A stretch of DNA of 64,000 bases from Cellvibrionaceae bacterium (GTDB taxonomy: Bacteria; Pseudomonadota; Gammaproteobacteria; Pseudomonadales; Cellvibrionaceae): positions 242,980 through 306,979 of the forward strand of contig JAGKWU010000008.1 in the NCBI GenBank assembly GCA_021151695.1. Direction: 5' to 3'. The position numbers were made by a program, and so were the translations under genes. Shown here piece by piece: positions 61,326-64,000 of the stretch; the stretch's first letter is position 1, and every line of letters starts with the position of its first letter. The notes below the pieces were generated by a model. That model searched no databases. It worked only from the letters and a program-made list of their open reading frames with translations, and had not been told where the DNA came from.

Positions 61326-61571
61326 ATGTTGCGCGATGTTAATCCAAACGGTAAATCCACGAGCGGTAAACCACAAAGTCAACATCATTCCTTTATCGGT
61401 GAGCAGCCTAGAAAATTGCCAGACCGAAGCGGTAAATCATTCACCAAGCGTAAAAAATCCCGAAGTTACTCTTCTCTCGACATGGATGATCTTAGTCGTG
61501 ATCGCCATATTTACCATCGAGCTGAAACTAAAAACATTACCCGCGAAATGTTGCGCACAGGCCAGTTTTAA
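61326..61571 (+). CDS. Small basic hypothetical protein
   Basis: 81 aa, polar throughout, with many Lys, Arg and Ser (SGKSFTKRKKSRSYSS) and an acidic end (DMDDLSRDRHIYHRAETK). No signal peptide or membrane segment. CTAAGGAGAG precedes ATG 61326, a strong ribosome-binding site, which supports its reality. It may bind nucleic acid or ribosomes, but that is only a guess from charge. Confidence 0.6.
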   Translation: MLRDVNPNGKSTSGKPQSQHHSFIGEQPRKLPDRSGKSFTKRKKSRSYSSLDMDDLSRDRHIYHRAETKNITREMLRTGQF

Positions 61572-61717
61572 CTGGCTGTGTTGGAAAGGTTTATTCCAAT
61601 CATTTTTTATTAAAACATTAGGTCATTAGTGCCTGGGCAGTTAAATCCCTGTTTTATAACGACCATGGATTTATGAGGGCTAAAGAAATTATCAGGCGAA
61701 TATCCGGAGGTAGGCTT

Positions 61718-63178
61718 ATGAACTTTCAACACAAAAAATTATGTATTGGTGTGTCTTTGGCACTCGCGTTGGGTTCGGTGAGTGTTTTTGCGCAATCCAA
61801 TCCTGAGGGCTGGTATCTGGGTGGAAACCTGGGGAAAACAGATTCCGATATGGATGACGCAAACACCACAAAAGATCTGCTGGGTACTGGCTATGACATA
61901 ACTAGCCTGGACGACGATAAAACCGATACCGGCTACAAACTCTTTGGTGGTTACCAATTTAATCGTTACCTGGCATTGGAAGGCGGCTATTTTGATTTGG
62001 GCGAAGCCAGCTTCACCGCTAATGTCGTGCCCACAGGAACTGGGTTGCCGGGTACTTTTGGCGGCACTACACAGGTAAAAGGTTACTTCCTGGATTTGGT
62101 CGGCTCGGTTCACTTCAATGACAAGCTCTCTGCCTTTGCGCGTGTGGGTGCCAACCACGCCCGCCCGGAAGAGCGCTTCACAGGGACTGGTTCAGTTCCC
62201 CTCACCAGCTATAGCAGCAGTGAGTGGGACACCAACATAAAATACGGTATAGGCTTGCAATATGCGTTTACGCCTTCCTGGGCGTTGCGTTTGGAAGGCG
62301 AACGTTATCGTATCCAGGATGGTGTGGCCAATCGCGATGACATCAGTTTTATTTCGCTAGGCTTGGTGTATTACTTTGGTAAACATGAAAAACCCACACC
62401 GGTAAAAACCTTGCCTGTCGTTGCACCTGCACCCACCTCCCAGGAATATTGCACCAAGCTTGAAATTGAATTTGAAATTGATCGCGATGCAGTAGAGCGT
62501 GCCGAGCACGAAAAATTGTCTGCACTGGGCGCCTATTTAAATAAATACCCCAACACCAGCGGCACTATTGAAGGTCGCGCCGATCCGGTAGGCACTGATG
62601 ATTACAATCAAAAATTGTCCGAGCGCCGTGCGCAAAATGTCATTCGTTATCTGGAAGATGATCTGCGCGTAACCGGTGGTCGTTTGCGCCCCATAGGTTA
62701 TGGCGAAAGTAAACCCACCACGACTGACGAGAGCGATGCTGGCAAACGCGCCAATCGCCGTGTAGACGCTGTTATTTCCTGCGCAACTGATATCCAGGGT
62801 TTAACCCAGGTGACACCGCGTATTTCTACCGCTGCTGTGGTGCATTTCGATCGCAACAACGCGGATGTTAATGCGCAATACCGCAGCGAGTTGGAAAAAA
62901 TCGCCAGCTTCCTGAAAGAGCACCCAACTATTACCGCTACGATAGAAGGTCATAGCGATGATGGTGCTAACGCGCAAAGGGTGTCGCTGCAACGCGCGCA
63001 AAATGTCGTGAAATATTTGGTGAATAATTTTGGCGTGCCAGCCAATCAATTAAATGCAGAAGGCTTTGGTAATAATCGTCGCGTGGCTTACAACACGAGT
63101 GATGAAGGCCGCAAGGAAAATCGTCGCGTAAATATAGTCCTTAATTATCCTGATCCAAACGCACCATCGTTTCAGTAA
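61718..63178 (+). CDS. OmpA-family porin-like protein with two OmpA C-domains
   Basis: 486 aa. The signal peptide ends SVFA. An eight-stranded OmpA-like beta-barrel lies at about 25-225 (GWYLGGNLGKTDSDMDD, YKLFGGYQFNRYLALEGGYF, alternating Gly/aromatic strands). Two tandem OmpA peptidoglycan-binding domains follow: about 255-365 (IEGRADPVGTDDYNQKLSERR) and about 370-480 (IEGHSDDGANAQRVSLQRAQ). OmpA normally has one such domain. CCGGAGG before ATG 61718 sets the start. It probably anchors the outer membrane to the cell wall. Confidence 0.9.
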   Translation: MNFQHKKLCIGVSLALALGSVSVFAQSNPEGWYLGGNLGKTDSDMDDANTTKDLLGTGYDITSLDDDKTDTGYKLFGGYQFNRYLALEGGYFDLGEASFTANVVPTGTGLPGTFGGTTQVKGYFLDLVGSVHFNDKLSAFARVGANHARPEERFTGTGSVPLTSYSSSEWDTNIKYGIGLQYAFTPSWALRLEGERYRIQDGVANRDDISFISLGLVYYFGKHEKPTPVKTLPVVAPAPTSQEYCTKLEIEFEIDRDAVERAEHEKLSALGAYLNKYPNTSGTIEGRADPVGTDDYNQKLSERRAQNVIRYLEDDLRVTGGRLRPIGYGESKPTTTDESDAGKRANRRVDAVISCATDIQGLTQVTPRISTAAVVHFDRNNADVNAQYRSELEKIASFLKEHPTITATIEGHSDDGANAQRVSLQRAQNVVKYLVNNFGVPANQLNAEGFGNNRRVAYNTSDEGRKENRRVNIVLNYPDPNAPSFQ

Positions 63179-63337
63179 TAATTGTTTCACGGATGTCGGC
63201 GTTTCGCTGGCATCCCATTTTCATGGGTATTCAATGTTGGTTAACGCACAGATATTCCCAAGTCGAAACGCCAAGCTAAAGTTGTAAGAATTTGCTGATC
63301 TACTGGCCAAATGGCCCTGTCATCCGGAGGTCGCAGG

Positions 63338-63514
63338 ATGAAAATGTTCAAATTGCTCGATGTTATTTTGTTTTTATTGCTGGTGATATTAGTTATTGCC
63401 TGTGTATATGGTGTAGTAACTGACTGCCCTAATACAGAAGGCTATGTCTATTGCGGTAAAGGTGATTTGCCACTCGAAGGTTCATCAGGTAGCGAACCTG
63501 TGCTTCATAAATAA
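63338..63514 (+). CDS. Small hypothetical membrane/exported protein
   Basis: 58 aa. One hydrophobic helix (residues 6-27: LLDVILFLLLVILVIAC) is followed by a short polar tail with two cysteines (TDCPNTEGYVYCGKGD). The helix end VIAC could be a lipobox or just a membrane segment. CCGGAGG before ATG 63338 matches the strong ribosome-binding site of the preceding OmpA-like gene. Function unknown. Confidence 0.65.
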   Translation: MKMFKLLDVILFLLLVILVIACVYGVVTDCPNTEGYVYCGKGDLPLEGSSGSEPVLHK

Positions 63515-63596
63515 AAGGCACAAATAAGGATTCGCTTGCAGTCCCAATGTAAAAAGTGGCAAGGAAAAATTTTTTGAAGGATTAAAGGAACATATC

Positions 63597-63764
63597 ATGC
63601 TGGAAATTATCGCCATTTTTTTGATACTGCTGGGGTTAATCAGTTTGCTTACCAGCACGGTTAGTAGTTTTATTTACGCGTTATTGGTTATATCGATTCT
63701 GGTAATGCTCATAGGTATTATCAGGGGTAAGCCTGAAAGTAATCTGTCAGATAAAACCAGTTAA
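63597..63764 (+). CDS. Tiny membrane protein, lmo0937/DUF5670-like, second copy
   Basis: 55 aa from ATG 63597 after AAAGGAAC. Two transmembrane helices (MLEIIAIFLILLGLI and FIYALLVISILVMLIGII) are joined by a short STVSS turn. The start MLEIIAI and the RIIQG/GIIRG end of the helix match the peptide at 9643-9789. It has a polar tail (KPESNLSDKTS) that the first copy lacks. Confidence 0.75.
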   Translation: MLEIIAIFLILLGLISLLTSTVSSFIYALLVISILVMLIGIIRGKPESNLSDKTS

Positions 63765-63818
63765 TTTTTTTCAAAATTTACACTCAAACCAAGTCCCAAC
63801 AATCTTGAGGTAAACCAC

Positions 63819-64000
63819 ATGAGCAAAATAATCGCTATAGTCCTAATCGTTGCCGGCACTCTTGCCCTCGTCTACGGCGGCTTCTCCTACACCAAAGAAA
63901 CTCACAAAGCCGATCTCGGCCCGTTGCATATGGAAGTTCAAGATAAGGAGCGTGTGAATGTTCCTGTGTGGGCTGGGGTGGCGGGGATTATTGTGGGAGC
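63819..64000 (+). CDS. Small membrane protein, 3' end cut by the window
   Basis: The frame starts at ATG 63819 and is still open at 64000 (60 codons visible). It begins with a membrane helix (MSKIIAIVLIVAGTLALVYG), followed by YTKETHKADLGPLHMEVQDK, and then a second hydrophobic segment (VPVWAGVAGIIVG) at the edge. This is the layout of DUF3185-type small proteins, but only a tentative name can be given. A TTGAGG element lies about 10 bases before the start. Confidence 0.7.
   Translation, partial: MSKIIAIVLIVAGTLALVYGGFSYTKETHKADLGPLHMEVQDKERVNVPVWAGVAGIIVG

Overview
The window looks like chromosome of a polysaccharide-degrading gammaproteobacterium, most likely Cellvibrio or a close relative in the Cellvibrionaceae. 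The evidence is indirect: moderate GC, Ser/Thr-rich linkers joining carbohydrate-binding modules, a giant secreted redox protein with starch-binding (CBM26-like) modules, a PEP-CTERM protein, and gammaproteobacterial envelope genes (YqjD/YqjE, MCE/Mla transport, BON, OmpA). No rRNA, tRNA, CRISPR array, transposase or prophage was seen.

Layout. 1-4122 is the end of a surface-glycan locus: GDP-heptose synthesis (hddA end, gmhA, hddC) and an acyltransferase fused to a second membrane domain. 4126-9840 holds envelope and stress genes: a yqjD-yqjE-yqjK-like operon, a triple-BON protein, two DUF4398 lipoproteins (one with OmpA), a DUF3309 mini-protein, a sorbosone-dehydrogenase-like lipoprotein and a 48-aa membrane peptide. 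9877-14171 holds a class C-type serine hydrolase, a guanidinium exporter under a guanidine-II (mini-ykkC) riboswitch, a PEP-CTERM protein, hypotheticals and a palindromic repeat element. 14380-19898 is a three-gene signalling operon: CHASE3/multi-PAS hybrid kinase, receiver-PAS protein, Crp/Fnr-type regulator.

20256-25803, all minus strand, holds an FMN reductase, a glycine-zipper lipoprotein, two small Cys-rich secreted proteins and a four-gene MCE lipid transport operon whose upstream region carries a 22-bp-spaced repeat. 26165-36011 holds a ferritin-like protein, a second DUF3309 peptide, a hairpin-rich leader and a 2981-aa cyclic beta-glucan synthase. 36149-45315 mixes a His-rich secreted protein, an orphan CbpM, an uncharacterised 730-aa protein, a peroxiredoxin, a nucleotidyltransferase, a VOC protein, a REC-PAS-GGDEF-EAL protein and a BON lipoprotein.

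46088-53860 is the most unusual locus: a 2140-aa secreted protein joining CBM26-like modules, a glucose/sorbosone dehydrogenase domain, four CxxCH heme motifs and the DUF1587/1595/1592/1588/1585 set, followed by a Tat-exported DUF1552 protein. It looks like a starch-tethered electron-transfer system. 54407-60598 is a complete ebo cluster in the order A-B-D-E-F-C, a metabolite synthesis and export locus of incompletely known function. The window ends with further envelope genes: a DUF883 protein, a tandem-OmpA porin-like protein and small membrane peptides.

Family assignments come from reading motifs and recalling families. No database search was run.
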